A stretch of 64,000 nucleotides of DNA. Origin: Spirochaetota bacterium (GTDB taxonomy: Bacteria > Spirochaetota > Spirochaetia > Treponematales > UBA12059). The stretch covers positions 163,933 to 227,932 of the forward strand of contig JAKLDN010000007.1 in NCBI GenBank assembly GCA_022703505.1, given 5' to 3'. Under the pieces are notes generated by a model, which saw only the letters and a list, made by a program, of their open reading frames with translations, was not told the origin of the DNA and did not search any database. Position 1 is the stretch's first letter. The number at the start of each line of letters is the position of its first letter. The position numbers and the translations under genes are program-made. Shown piece after piece: positions 46,369 through 54,176 of the stretch.

Positions 46369-46863
46369 ATGACCCTGACCTTCACCGTCCCCGGCGGGGA
46401 CTTCAACCAAGCGGGCCGCGCCTCCGGGGAGGTCAAGAAGGTCCTGGCCCGGCTGGGCGTGGATCCCGGGATCATCAAGCGGGCCGCGGTGGCGATGTAC
46501 GAGGCGGAAATCAACATGGTCATCCACGCCGGGGGAGGCACGGCGGTGGCCGAGATCAGCCCGGAACGGGTGGTCCTGACCCTGGAGGATACCGGCCCCG
46601 GCATCCCGGACCTGGACCTGGCCATGCGGGAGGGCTACTCCACGGCCCCGGAGTGGATCCGGGAACTCGGCTTCGGGGCCGGGATGGGGCTGCCCAACAT
46701 GCGGCGGAACAGCGACGAGCTATCCATAGATTCCGCGCCCGGACGGGGCACCCGGGTGACCATCGTCCTGCGGCTGGACGGGGAAGGCGCGTCCGTCGAG
46801 AACCGGGCCGCCCCGGCCGCGGCGCCCGCCGGAACCTCCCCGGCGGAGGGGGTCGCCCCGTGA
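46369..46863 (+). CDS. Anti-sigma-factor-like HATPase
   Basis: A 164-residue GHKL ATPase domain of the RsbW/RsbT kind. The N box is visible as AVAMYEAEINMVIHAGGG, the G1 box as LTLEDTGPGIPDLD and the G2 region as GFGAGMGLPNMRRNSDELSI. The roughly 25-residue tail is Ala/Pro-rich. No antagonist or sigma factor gene is adjacent. It probably senses or gates the following iron-sulfur protein or controls a regulator. Its stop overlaps the next GTG. Confidence 0.85.
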   Translation: MTLTFTVPGGDFNQAGRASGEVKKVLARLGVDPGIIKRAAVAMYEAEINMVIHAGGGTAVAEISPERVVLTLEDTGPGIPDLDLAMREGYSTAPEWIRELGFGAGMGLPNMRRNSDELSIDSAPGRGTRVTIVLRLDGEGASVENRAAPAAAPAGTSPAEGVAP

Positions 46864-48164
46864 CCGGTCCCGGCCCCTCGGTCTTCCATTCCGTCACCCT
46901 GGACCCCGAGAAGTGCCGGGGCTGCACCACCTGCCTCAAGCACTGCCCCACCGAGGCCATCCGGGTGCGCAAGGGCAAGGCCCGCATCCTGGACGAACGC
47001 TGCGTGGACTGCGGCCAGTGCATCCGGGTCTGCCCCTCCGGGGCCAAGCTCGCGGTGCCGGATCCCCTGGCCCTGCTCAAGGAGTACCGGTACCGGGTGG
47101 CGGTCCCGGCGCCTTCCCTCTACGGCCAGTTCGACGAGCGCTTTTCCGTGGACCGGATCCTCTCGGGCCTCCTGGCCCTGGGCTTCGACGAGGTCTTCGA
47201 GGCGGCCCGGGCGGCCGAGCTGGCGGCGGACGCGACGGCGGCCTTCCTCCGCGGGTCCGGGCCGGGACCCTGGATCTCCTCCTCCTGCCCGGCGGTGGTC
47301 AAGCTGATCCAGATCCGCTTCCCCAGCCTCCTGGACCGCCTGGTGCCCCTGGCTTCGCCGATGGAGATCGCGGCCCGGATCGTGAAGGAGGTCCTGCATC
47401 CCGGGCGACGGGACGTGGGGGTCTTCTTCATCTCTCCCTGCGCGGGCAAGGTGACCGCGGCCCGCCATCCCCAAGGAGCCGACCGCTCCGCGGTGGACGG
47501 GGTCCTGGGGATCCGGGACGTCTACCTTCCCCTGCGCAACCTCCTTTCCGGGGCGGCGGAGCGGCCCCTGGCCCGTGCGGGAAGTCGGGGCGTCGCCTGG
47601 GCCCGGGTGGACGGAGAGAGCGACGCCGTGGGCGTCCCGGGCAGCATCTCCGTGGACGGCATCTCCGACGTGATCGGGGTGCTGGAGGCCCTGGAGAACG
47701 GCAAGATCCGGGACGTCGCCTTCATCGAGGCCATGGCCTGCCCCGCGGGCTGCGTGGGCGGACCTTTGACGGTGGAGAATCCCTACATCGCCAAGACCCG
47801 GATCCGGAACCGCGAGTTCCAAAACCCGGTCCTCTCGGAGCGGATCGAACCCGCTCCGGTCGGTTTCTCGGACTACGGGTGGTCCGCCCCCCCCGCTGCG
47901 CGGTCGGTCCTCCGTCTGGACCCGGACGTGGCCCGGGCCCTGGTGATGGCGGAGGAGTTGGAGATCCGGGCGGAGGGCCTGCCGGGCCTGGACTGCGGAT
48001 CCTGCGGGGCCCCGACCTGCCGGGCCCTGGCGGAGGACATCGTGCGGGGCGCGGCGGTGGAGACGGATTGCGTCTTCAAGCTCCGGGAGCGGGTACGGGA
48101 CCTGGCCGCGGAGCTCTTCTCCCTGGAACGGATGCGGCCTCCGGGCCTGGACACCGAGGACTGA
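46860..48164 (+). CDS. [FeFe]-hydrogenase-like iron-sulfur protein
   Basis: A 434-residue protein. Two 4Fe-4S motifs come first (CRGCTTCLKHC and CVDCGQCIRVC). An H-cluster-like domain follows: SSSCPAVVKLIQ, FISPCAGKVTAAR and EAMACPAGCVGG, corresponding to the three Cys motifs of [FeFe] hydrogenases in reduced form. The C-terminus has a CGSCGAPTCRALAEDIV iron-sulfur (4Fe4S) motif. The Lys in the second motif is shifted compared with catalytic enzymes, so a sensory (group C-like) role is more likely than hydrogen turnover. GTG start overlapping the HATPase gene. Confidence 0.82.
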   Translation: MTGPGPSVFHSVTLDPEKCRGCTTCLKHCPTEAIRVRKGKARILDERCVDCGQCIRVCPSGAKLAVPDPLALLKEYRYRVAVPAPSLYGQFDERFSVDRILSGLLALGFDEVFEAARAAELAADATAAFLRGSGPGPWISSSCPAVVKLIQIRFPSLLDRLVPLASPMEIAARIVKEVLHPGRRDVGVFFISPCAGKVTAARHPQGADRSAVDGVLGIRDVYLPLRNLLSGAAERPLARAGSRGVAWARVDGESDAVGVPGSISVDGISDVIGVLEALENGKIRDVAFIEAMACPAGCVGGPLTVENPYIAKTRIRNREFQNPVLSERIEPAPVGFSDYGWSAPPAARSVLRLDPDVARALVMAEELEIRAEGLPGLDCGSCGAPTCRALAEDIVRGAAVETDCVFKLRERVRDLAAELFSLERMRPPGLDTED

Positions 48165-48173
48165 GCGCCCGGA

Positions 48174-48314
48174 CCTAGCAGGCTGTTGATAAAGGCGATG
48201 GCGCCTTTGTCAACAGCTTCCTTATAGTCGCAATTGCGCAGAAAAGCGCAAGCTTTTCGAGCAATTGCATAGCAGGGTGCTGACAAGCTTCGAGTTTGTC
48301 AGCACCCTGCTAGG
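48174..48314. repeat. Cluster of three tandem hairpins with an outer inverted repeat
   Basis: Outer arms are CCTAGCAGG (48174) and CCTGCTAGG (48306). Inside are stems 48183-48197/48202-48216 (15 bp, one G-T pair), 48230-48237/48261-48268 with inner GAAAAGC/GCTTTTC, and 48271-48286/48296-48311 (16 bp, perfect). The first and third stems are related (GCAGG-TG-TGA-AA), so one may be a diverged copy. It lies between convergent genes and includes the stop of the next gene. Confidence 0.9.
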
Positions 48315-48642
48315 CCTCCGACGCCGCGCGGACGACCGCGTCCATAGCGGCCGCCGCGTTCGCCGCGTCCGCGGGTCCGCCCCCGAAGCGTCCGATCCCC
48401 GACCGGTCGAAGGAGTAGAGCAGGGTGTAGCCCCTGCGGACCGCCCGGGTGAAGAGCCTGCGCAGGGCCCGGTCCCGGTCCCTCTCGTCGGAGAAGGAAT
48501 ACCGCCGCTCCCGTTCCCGGCCGCCCTCGACCCTCCAGGCGGAGGTGAGGACCGGCAGGCCGTCCAGGGAGGGCTGGCGGTCGTGGAGGGTGTAGTAGGA
48601 GAGCCGTCCGTTCCGATCCCGCGTGAAGAGGGTGAGGGTCAT
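48310..48642 (-). CDS. WGR-like small protein
   Basis: A 110-residue protein. RLSYYTLHDRQPSLDGLPVLTSAWRV, followed by an ERRYSFSDERDRDRALRRLFTRAVRRGYTLLY tail, resembles a WGR domain, which occurs in poly(ADP-ribose) polymerases and stand-alone bacterial proteins. The WGR triplet itself is not present (WRV). The last 35 residues are Ala-rich. The stop codon is inside the hairpin cluster. Role unknown. Confidence 0.6.
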   Translation of the reverse strand: MTLTLFTRDRNGRLSYYTLHDRQPSLDGLPVLTSAWRVEGGRERERRYSFSDERDRDRALRRLFTRAVRRGYTLLYSFDRSGIGRFGGGPADAANAAAAMDAVVRAASEA

Positions 48643-49073
48643 CCCCCTTCCTATCGGCGGAATCGGCCCGGATCCCTAGACCCGGTCCGGGAAAATGAGA
48701 GGGCGCCCGAGCCGATGGATTGCCGGCCGGACGCCCGTATACCGCCTCCCGCGCGAGCGAGGGCGAATGCTTCAAAAGAAGCATCTATTCGGGAGCTTGG
48801 CGCTCCCCGGGAACCAGGGATTCCCGATTCGAACGGATCAAGCTATCGAAGGACCCGTGCGCGCCGATCCCGGAGGATCGGCGGATGGACGACCGGGGGA
48901 GTTTCCATGCTGGCCTCCTTAGGTCACGGATCTATGAGAATCGCCTCTCCGGGCTAGAGCCCGGGCGATGTCCAAGAATCCTTATCTAAAGAGTACTCCT
49001 TTTTCGCGAAAAATCAAGGTTCCGGTGCCCGGTTGCCCTCTTTTTTTTGTATAATAAGAATAGAGAAATTTGT
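48643..49073. other. Non-coding gap with no gene seen
   Basis: No supported gene in this 430-bp stretch between divergent genes. Short open frames in it have poor codon use. A T-rich segment at about 49041-49048 marks the change toward the promoter of the glycosidase gene. Confidence 0.5.
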
Positions 49074-49102
49074 TTGACAAATGGATTCATCAGCGTTATA
49101 GT
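49074..49102 (+). promoter_or_regulatory. Sigma70 promoter of the glycoside hydrolase gene
   Basis: Perfect -35 TTGACA at 49074, 17-bp spacer, TATAGT at 49097 (five of six). It gives a leader of about 90 nt before the TTG start. Confidence 0.75.
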
Positions 49103-49196
49103 CTATCTCTGGTTAAACCTTGCATTGGTATGAAAATAGTGGAAAACGTTGTGGTATTCCGCATCGTTTTTCAAGGCATAAGCAGGAGCGGAGCGC

Positions 49197-50633
49197 TTGA
49201 ACAAACGGGATTTTCCTCGTGTCCACTTCTACGACCAGGACTTTGTCGACGTGTACGACCGGTCCTGGGCCTGGATCGCGGACTACTGGACCACCGGCGA
49301 CTCTTCCCGGGGGTTCCCGAAGGAGAAATTTTTCCAGGCCCCCGAGGACAAGCTGATCCGGCAGATGGACCAGGTTTTCGCCTCCTTCTTCCTGGTCTAC
49401 TCCAACCGCATCTTCCCGGCCTCCAACGGCCTGGACACCCTCTACGCCCTGCAGGATTCCGAGGGGGCCATCCGCTCGGCCTACGACATATCCACCGGAA
49501 AGCCCGTGCTCACCAAGGAGAATCCCGAGGGCCTGGGCCTGCCCCTCTTCGCCTGGGCGGAGTACAACCTCTACCACAAGACGGGCAACAAGAAGCGCAT
49601 CAAGGACGTCATGCCCGTCCTGCAGAGGCATTTCGCCTGGATCGAGCGGACCTTCAAGCGGCCCAACGGCCTGTACGCCGTGCCGGTGTCCGCCACGGGG
49701 ATGGAGAACTCCCCGCGGGGTTCCGCGGTGTACCACGCGGACTTCAACGCGGCCATGGCGGCCAACGCCCTGTACATGAGCGCCATGGGGGATATCCTCA
49801 ACGACAAGGACATCGGATTCCAGTACAAGCGCGCCTACTTCTCCCTGAAGACCCGGATCAACTCCATGATGTGGGACGCCGAGGACTCCTTCTACTACGA
49901 CCTGGACGCGGGGGAACGGCAGGTCAAGGTGAAGACCCTGGGCGGGTACTGGCCCCTCCTGGCGGAGATTCCCAACGAGGACCGGGCGGAGCGCATGATA
50001 GCCCATCTCCTGGACCCGGGACTCTTCGGCACCGAGCATCCCTTCCCGACCCTGGCCGCGGACAGTGCGGACTACGACAAGCGCGGCATGGGCTTCCGGG
50101 GTTCCGTCCTCCCGCCCTTCACCTTCATGGTCATCAAGGGGCTGGAGAAATACAACCACTGGGAGCTGGCCCGGGAATGCTCCATCCGGCACCTCTACTA
50201 CATCCTGGACTCCATGCACGCCGCCGCGGAGAAGGAGAGGGACCACCGGCCCATCGTCTGGGAGGCCTACCAGCCCCAGAACGAGGGCAAGGCCGTCTGG
50301 CCGGAGAAATCGGGATGGCCCCGGCAGCAGCACCTGGCCTACGCGGGGCTCTCCACCATCGCCCTCATGATCGAGAACATCGTGGGGCTTTCCATCTCCC
50401 TGCCCCGGAAGACCGTGGACTGGATCATCCCGAACCTGGAGATCATGGGGATCGAGAACATGTCCCTGAAGCGGAACATGGTCACCATCCTGTCCAACAA
50501 GAGCGGCCGGGGCTGGGAGATCCACATGGAGAGCGAGAAGCTCTACTACTTCACGATCAACGTCCTGGGAAAGAAGAAGAAGACCCTGCCCATACCCTCG
50601 GGCAAGTGCTCCATGCTGATCGATAAACTCTGA
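49197..50633 (+). CDS. Trehalase/GH63-like glycoside hydrolase (MGH1-like)
   Basis: A 478-residue (alpha/alpha)6-barrel type protein without a signal peptide. Family landmarks are FLVYSNRIFPASNGLDTLYALQD, LPLFAWAEYNLYHKTGNK, GYWPLLAEIPNEDRAERMIAHL, GFRGSVLPPFTFMVIKGLEKY and VWEAYQPQNEGKAVWPEKSG. These resemble mannosylglycerate hydrolase and GH37/GH63 enzymes that cut compatible-solute or trehalose-type disaccharides in the cytoplasm. The substrate is not determined. Start is a TTG after GGAG, under its own strong promoter. Confidence 0.75.
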   Translation: MNKRDFPRVHFYDQDFVDVYDRSWAWIADYWTTGDSSRGFPKEKFFQAPEDKLIRQMDQVFASFFLVYSNRIFPASNGLDTLYALQDSEGAIRSAYDISTGKPVLTKENPEGLGLPLFAWAEYNLYHKTGNKKRIKDVMPVLQRHFAWIERTFKRPNGLYAVPVSATGMENSPRGSAVYHADFNAAMAANALYMSAMGDILNDKDIGFQYKRAYFSLKTRINSMMWDAEDSFYYDLDAGERQVKVKTLGGYWPLLAEIPNEDRAERMIAHLLDPGLFGTEHPFPTLAADSADYDKRGMGFRGSVLPPFTFMVIKGLEKYNHWELARECSIRHLYYILDSMHAAAEKERDHRPIVWEAYQPQNEGKAVWPEKSGWPRQQHLAYAGLSTIALMIENIVGLSISLPRKTVDWIIPNLEIMGIENMSLKRNMVTILSNKSGRGWEIHMESEKLYYFTINVLGKKKKTLPIPSGKCSMLIDKL

Positions 50634-50636
50634 CGA

Positions 50637-51311
50637 TCAGTCCGCGGCCTTCACCACCACCGAGCCCATCACCACGAGTCCCGAGATCTCCACCCAGCGC
50701 CGGGCTCCGCGGACGTTCTGGTCCACGTCCCGGCGAGCCACGGCCTCCCCCATGAAGGGTACGGCGGTGAGGCGCACGGGAAGCTCCCGGGGCACCACGA
50801 TGACGGTCTCCCCCATGAGGGTGAAGGCCTCGATGCGGACCGGCCCGCTTTCGGGCAGGTCCGCGTCCCGGAGGTCCAGCCGAGTGCTGCCCATCAGGGT
50901 GAAGGAGTTCACCCGGTCCGAGTCCAGCCAGTTCCCGGTCATGCGCCGGTCCCCCATCACGCAGGCTACGGAGACGGTGCCTTCCCCCGATCCGTAGGCC
51001 GGGTAGGAGGGGGCATAGGGGCGGGGAGGGGGGGAGGGGCGGCGGGGGGCGAAGGGCGCTTCCGGGGCGGGGCCGCGGCGGGCGGCGTCCTGCGAAGGGC
51101 GTGGCGCCGGGAGGTCCGAGACCAGGTCCTCCAGCTCTTCGGGGCGGTCGGCGGCCGCGGCGGCCGCGGCGCGGGCCTCGTATTCCTCCACGGTGATCCG
51201 GTCGGACGCGTAGGCCTGGGTCAGGGCGTCGATCGCCCGCTGCCTCCTCGCCTCGAAGCCGGCGGGGGGCTCGAAACCGGGGGAGTATCGATCCGGGGTT
51301 CTGTTCGGCAC
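50637..51311 (-). CDS. DUF1707/LiaF-like protein
   Basis: A 224-residue protein with two parts. Residues of about 20-70 match the DUF1707 (SHOCT-like) pattern (ARRQRAIDALTQAYASDRITVEEYEARAAAAAAADRPEELEDLVSDLP). A Pro/Arg-rich linker is followed by a LiaF-like beta domain (VACVMGDRRMTGNW, SFTLMGSTRLDLRDADLPE, AFTLMGETVIVVPRE). LiaF-type proteins take part in cell-envelope stress control. GTG start after a good AAGGAGG site. It is convergent with the glycosidase gene, 3 bp apart. Confidence 0.82.
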   Translation of the reverse strand: MPNRTPDRYSPGFEPPAGFEARRQRAIDALTQAYASDRITVEEYEARAAAAAAADRPEELEDLVSDLPAPRPSQDAARRGPAPEAPFAPRRPSPPPRPYAPSYPAYGSGEGTVSVACVMGDRRMTGNWLDSDRVNSFTLMGSTRLDLRDADLPESGPVRIEAFTLMGETVIVVPRELPVRLTAVPFMGEAVARRDVDQNVRGARRWVEISGLVVMGSVVVKAAD

Positions 51312-51518
51312 GAAGGGCCTCCTTGTCGGGACCGTTTGGTATGGTTCGGCTCCCGGGCGCGCCGGTTTCCCGCGCTGCGCCGTGTATAATGTACTTCATT
51401 TTGGGGGCCCGCTCCAACTAGGAAGCCGGGAAAAACGGGCCGGTCCGGCTTGAATCCGGGCTCCGGGACCAGTATCTTTTTCAAACAGGAACATATCCTG
51501 AAAATCAAGGAGACATAC

Positions 51519-52058
51519 ATGCTTTCCAAGAAGATCGTCGACCGCGTCAACCTTCAGATCAACCGGGAGATCTATTCGGCCTACCTCTATATGGCCATGT
51601 CCGCCAAGGCCGCCGAGGCGGGCTACCAGGGGGTGGCCTCCTGGCTCATGGTCCAGTACCACGAGGAGATGTTCCACGCCATGAAGTTCTACTACTATCT
51701 CCTGGACCAGGGCGCCCGGCCCGAGCTGGCCAAGATCGACGCCCCCGAGACCAAGGGTTCCACGATCAAGGAGTGGTTCACCCATGTCCTGGAGCACGAG
51801 AAGTTCGTGACCGCCTCCATCCGGGAGCTCCTGGAGCTGGCCCTGGCGGAGAAGGACTACGCCTCCGAGAACCTACTGCGCTGGTACGTGGACGAGCAGG
51901 TGGAGGAGGAGAAGAACGCCACCGAGATCCTCCAGCAACTGGAACTCCTCGGAGACGGCAAGCAGGGGGCCTTCCTGCTCAACATCGAGCTGGGGAAGCG
52001 AGCCCTCACCGTCCAGAGCGACTTCTCCGGGGGCATCGTCCCGACCGCGGCGGGCTGA
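51519..52058 (+). CDS. ftnA: Non-haem ferritin
   Basis: A 179-residue iron-storage ferritin. The ferroxidase ligands appear in order: Glu in NREIYSAYLYMAM, the EEMFHAMKF ExxH, and Glu residues in EHEKFVTASIREL and YVDEQVEEEKNATEIL. The helical length fits bacterial FtnA, not bacterioferritin. AAGGAG lies 6 bp before the ATG. A terminator follows. It stores iron in the cytoplasm and limits Fenton damage, useful for an iron-sulfur-rich anaerobe. Confidence 0.95.
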   Translation: MLSKKIVDRVNLQINREIYSAYLYMAMSAKAAEAGYQGVASWLMVQYHEEMFHAMKFYYYLLDQGARPELAKIDAPETKGSTIKEWFTHVLEHEKFVTASIRELLELALAEKDYASENLLRWYVDEQVEEEKNATEILQQLELLGDGKQGAFLLNIELGKRALTVQSDFSGGIVPTAAG

Positions 52059-52084
52059 GGTTCCCCCGCCGAGAGCTACCCCGT

Positions 52085-52118
52085 AGCGCCCCGCGCCTTC
52101 GCGGGGCGCTTGCATTTT
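52085..52118 (+). terminator. Terminator of the ferritin gene
   Basis: AGCGCCCCGCG pairs with CGCGGGGCGCT (11 bp, loop CCTT), followed by TGCATTTTAT. Confidence 0.85.
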
Positions 52119-52144
52119 ATCCGGACCCGGGCGATGGTTGGGGA

Positions 52145-52921
52145 ATGGAACCCGACAAAGCCTTCGACAGGATCTTTCTCCAACGACGCTCCGTCCGGGC
52201 CTACGAGGACCGTCCGATCCCCCCGGAGATCCGGGATCTCGTGTTGTCCGCGGCCCTTCGCGCTCCGACCGCCGGCAATCTGTGCCTCTACACGATCCTG
52301 GAGATCGAGGACCCCGAGCTCAAGTCCCGGCTCTCGGAGACCTGCGACCACCAGAGCTTCATCGCCCGCGCCCCCTGGGTCCTCGTGTTCCTGGCGGACT
52401 GGGCCCGGCTCCAGGGGTACTACCGGCACCACCGGGTCCCCGAGTGGTGCGAGGAGCGGGGAGAACCCTTCCTCCGGCCCCAAGAGTCCGACCTGATGCT
52501 GGCGGCCTGCGACGCCCTGATCGCGGCCCAGTCCGCCGCCTCCGCCGCGGAGGCCCTGGGCCTAGGTACCTGCTACATCGGGGACATCCTGGAGAACGGG
52601 GAGCTCCACCGGGAACTCCTGGGCCTTCCTCCCTACGCCTTCCCGATCACGATGCTCTGCCTGGGCTGGCCCACGGACCAGCAAAGAGCCCGGCCCCAGC
52701 CGCCGCGGCTTCCCCGGGACCTGGTCGTCCACCGGGACCGCTACCGCTCCTACGGGCCCGCGGACTACGACCGGGTCTACGCCGGGGAGGGCTGGCCCGA
52801 GCCCCGGACGGACCCGCCCGGGGACAACCCGGGCCGCTCCCTCTACGCGCGCAAATTCGCGGCTGCCTACAGCCTGGAGATGCGCCGCTCCGTGAAGGCG
52901 CTCCTGGAGGAATGGAGCTGA
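52145..52921 (+). CDS. Nitroreductase-family flavoprotein
   Basis: A 258-residue FMN-dependent NAD(P)H oxidoreductase of the nitroreductase fold. FLQRRSVRAYEDRPIPPE is the FMN phosphate-binding start, LRAPTAGNLCLYTILEI follows, and SAASAAEALGLGTCYIGDI and TMLCLGWPTDQQ mark the C-terminal half. The C-terminal extension (WPEPRTDPPGD...) is like that of the NfsA-related group. The ATG is at 52145, 27 bp after the ferritin terminator. The physiological substrate is unknown. Confidence 0.87.
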   Translation: MEPDKAFDRIFLQRRSVRAYEDRPIPPEIRDLVLSAALRAPTAGNLCLYTILEIEDPELKSRLSETCDHQSFIARAPWVLVFLADWARLQGYYRHHRVPEWCEERGEPFLRPQESDLMLAACDALIAAQSAASAAEALGLGTCYIGDILENGELHRELLGLPPYAFPITMLCLGWPTDQQRARPQPPRLPRDLVVHRDRYRSYGPADYDRVYAGEGWPEPRTDPPGDNPGRSLYARKFAAAYSLEMRRSVKALLEEWS

Positions 52922-53010
52922 AGTCCCGGGGCGGAGGCGGGTCCCCGGCGGGTACCGGCCGCCCCGCCGACGTGATAGAATCAGGGCAGACCGATCCTGA
53001 GGAGGCCGCC

Positions 53011-54066
53011 ATGCCCGTGGATACGGACCGCGCAGACCTGATCGCCCGGCTTTTCCCGGCCGGGGTGCCCTCGCTCTTGTGCCCTCCGATCACCCACTAC
53101 GACGCCGAGGGGGCCCTGGACACCGCACGGACCCGGGCCCACATTTCGGTGGTCGCGCCGCGGGCCCCCTGCCTCCTGGTTCCGGGATCCACGGGGGACG
53201 GGTGGGAGCTCTCCCCGGGCGAGGTGCGGCGGCTCCTGGAGATCCACGCCGGGCTCGCCCGCGACCTGGGCTACTCGATCCTGGTGGGCGCCCTCCATCC
53301 CGACGCCGCCGAGGCGCGCCGGGCCGTCCTGGACCGGCTGGACCTCTTCAAGGCCCTGGCGGGCACGGCCAACGCCGAGCGGGCCCTGGCGGCCTCCCGG
53401 GTGGCGGGCTTCACGGTCTGCGGACCTTCCGGGGCGGACCTGGCCCAGGAGGCCATCGAGGACTCCCTCCGGCGAATCCTGGACCTGGGGCTCCCGACCG
53501 CGGTCTACCAGCTGCCCCAGGTCACGAGGAACGAGATCTCCCCCGCCGTGATGGAGCGACTCCTCGGGGACTACCCCAACCTCTGGATGATGAAGGACAC
53601 CTCGGGCTCCGACCGCCTCGTCCGCGCGGGGATCCGGCGGCGCGGCGCCGTGTTTGTCCGGGGCGCGGAGGGGGACTTCGCCTCCTGGCTGGCGGACCGG
53701 GACGGCGAGGCGGAGCGGAAGTACGACGGCTTCCTCCTCTCCTCGGCCAACGCCTTCGCCCCCCACCTGGCCGAGATGATCCGCCGGGTCCGGGCCGGGG
53801 ACCGGCCGGCGGCCGCGGAGCTCTCCGGCAGGATGGACTCGGTCGTGCGGGCGGTCTTCGCCGAGGCCGCGGCCCTGCCCTTCGGGAACCCCTTCTCCAA
53901 CGCGAACAAGGCCCTGGACCACGTCCTGGCCTGGGGCGGGGCGGACCGGGCGCCCGCGCCCCGCACCCGCTCGGGATCCTTCCTGCCCGCGGGCCTCCTG
54001 TCCGCGGCGGAGGTGGCCCTGCGCCGGGGCGGCTTCCTCCCGGGCCGGGGCTACTTGGAGACCTGA
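53011..54066 (+). CDS. Dihydrodipicolinate synthase/aldolase family protein
   Basis: A 351-residue class I aldolase-fold protein, longer than the 290-300 usual for DapA. CPPITHYDAEGALD, LLVPGSTGDGWELSPGEVRRLLEI, the Tyr in AVYQLPQVTRNEIS and the Schiff-base Lys in LWMMKDTSGSDRL fit the DHDPS/NAL superfamily. The first catalytic Thr pair reads ST in GSTGDG. It may be an aldolase for a sugar acid or amino acid; true DapA is uncertain. GGAGG precedes the ATG. It is the last host-like gene before the recombinase. Confidence 0.8.
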   Translation: MPVDTDRADLIARLFPAGVPSLLCPPITHYDAEGALDTARTRAHISVVAPRAPCLLVPGSTGDGWELSPGEVRRLLEIHAGLARDLGYSILVGALHPDAAEARRAVLDRLDLFKALAGTANAERALAASRVAGFTVCGPSGADLAQEAIEDSLRRILDLGLPTAVYQLPQVTRNEISPAVMERLLGDYPNLWMMKDTSGSDRLVRAGIRRRGAVFVRGAEGDFASWLADRDGEAERKYDGFLLSSANAFAPHLAEMIRRVRAGDRPAAAELSGRMDSVVRAVFAEAAALPFGNPFSNANKALDHVLAWGGADRAPAPRTRSGSFLPAGLLSAAEVALRRGGFLPGRGYLET

Positions 54067-54083
54067 CGGCCGGGCGAGCAATC

Positions 54084-54135
54084 CCGAGGCGTCCCGCCGC
54101 CTCGTCCGAGGCGTCCCGCCGCCTCGTCCGAGGCG
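54084..54135. repeat. 22-bp tandem repeat, about 2.4 copies
   Basis: The unit CCGAGGCGTCCCGCCGCCTC+GT repeats at 54084 and 54106, with a third partial copy. Each unit holds a GAGGCG/CGCCTC inverted pair. It lies directly upstream of the recombinase gene, where its promoter would be expected. Confidence 0.85.
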
Positions 54136-54176
54136 GCGACGCAAGCGGCCGGGCCCCCCGCAGGCGGATACCGGGC

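Noticed and set aside
49119..49196. Upstream extension of the glycoside hydrolase frame
   Set aside because: Homology and a GGAG site support the TTG at 49197, and the region before it is promoter and leader.
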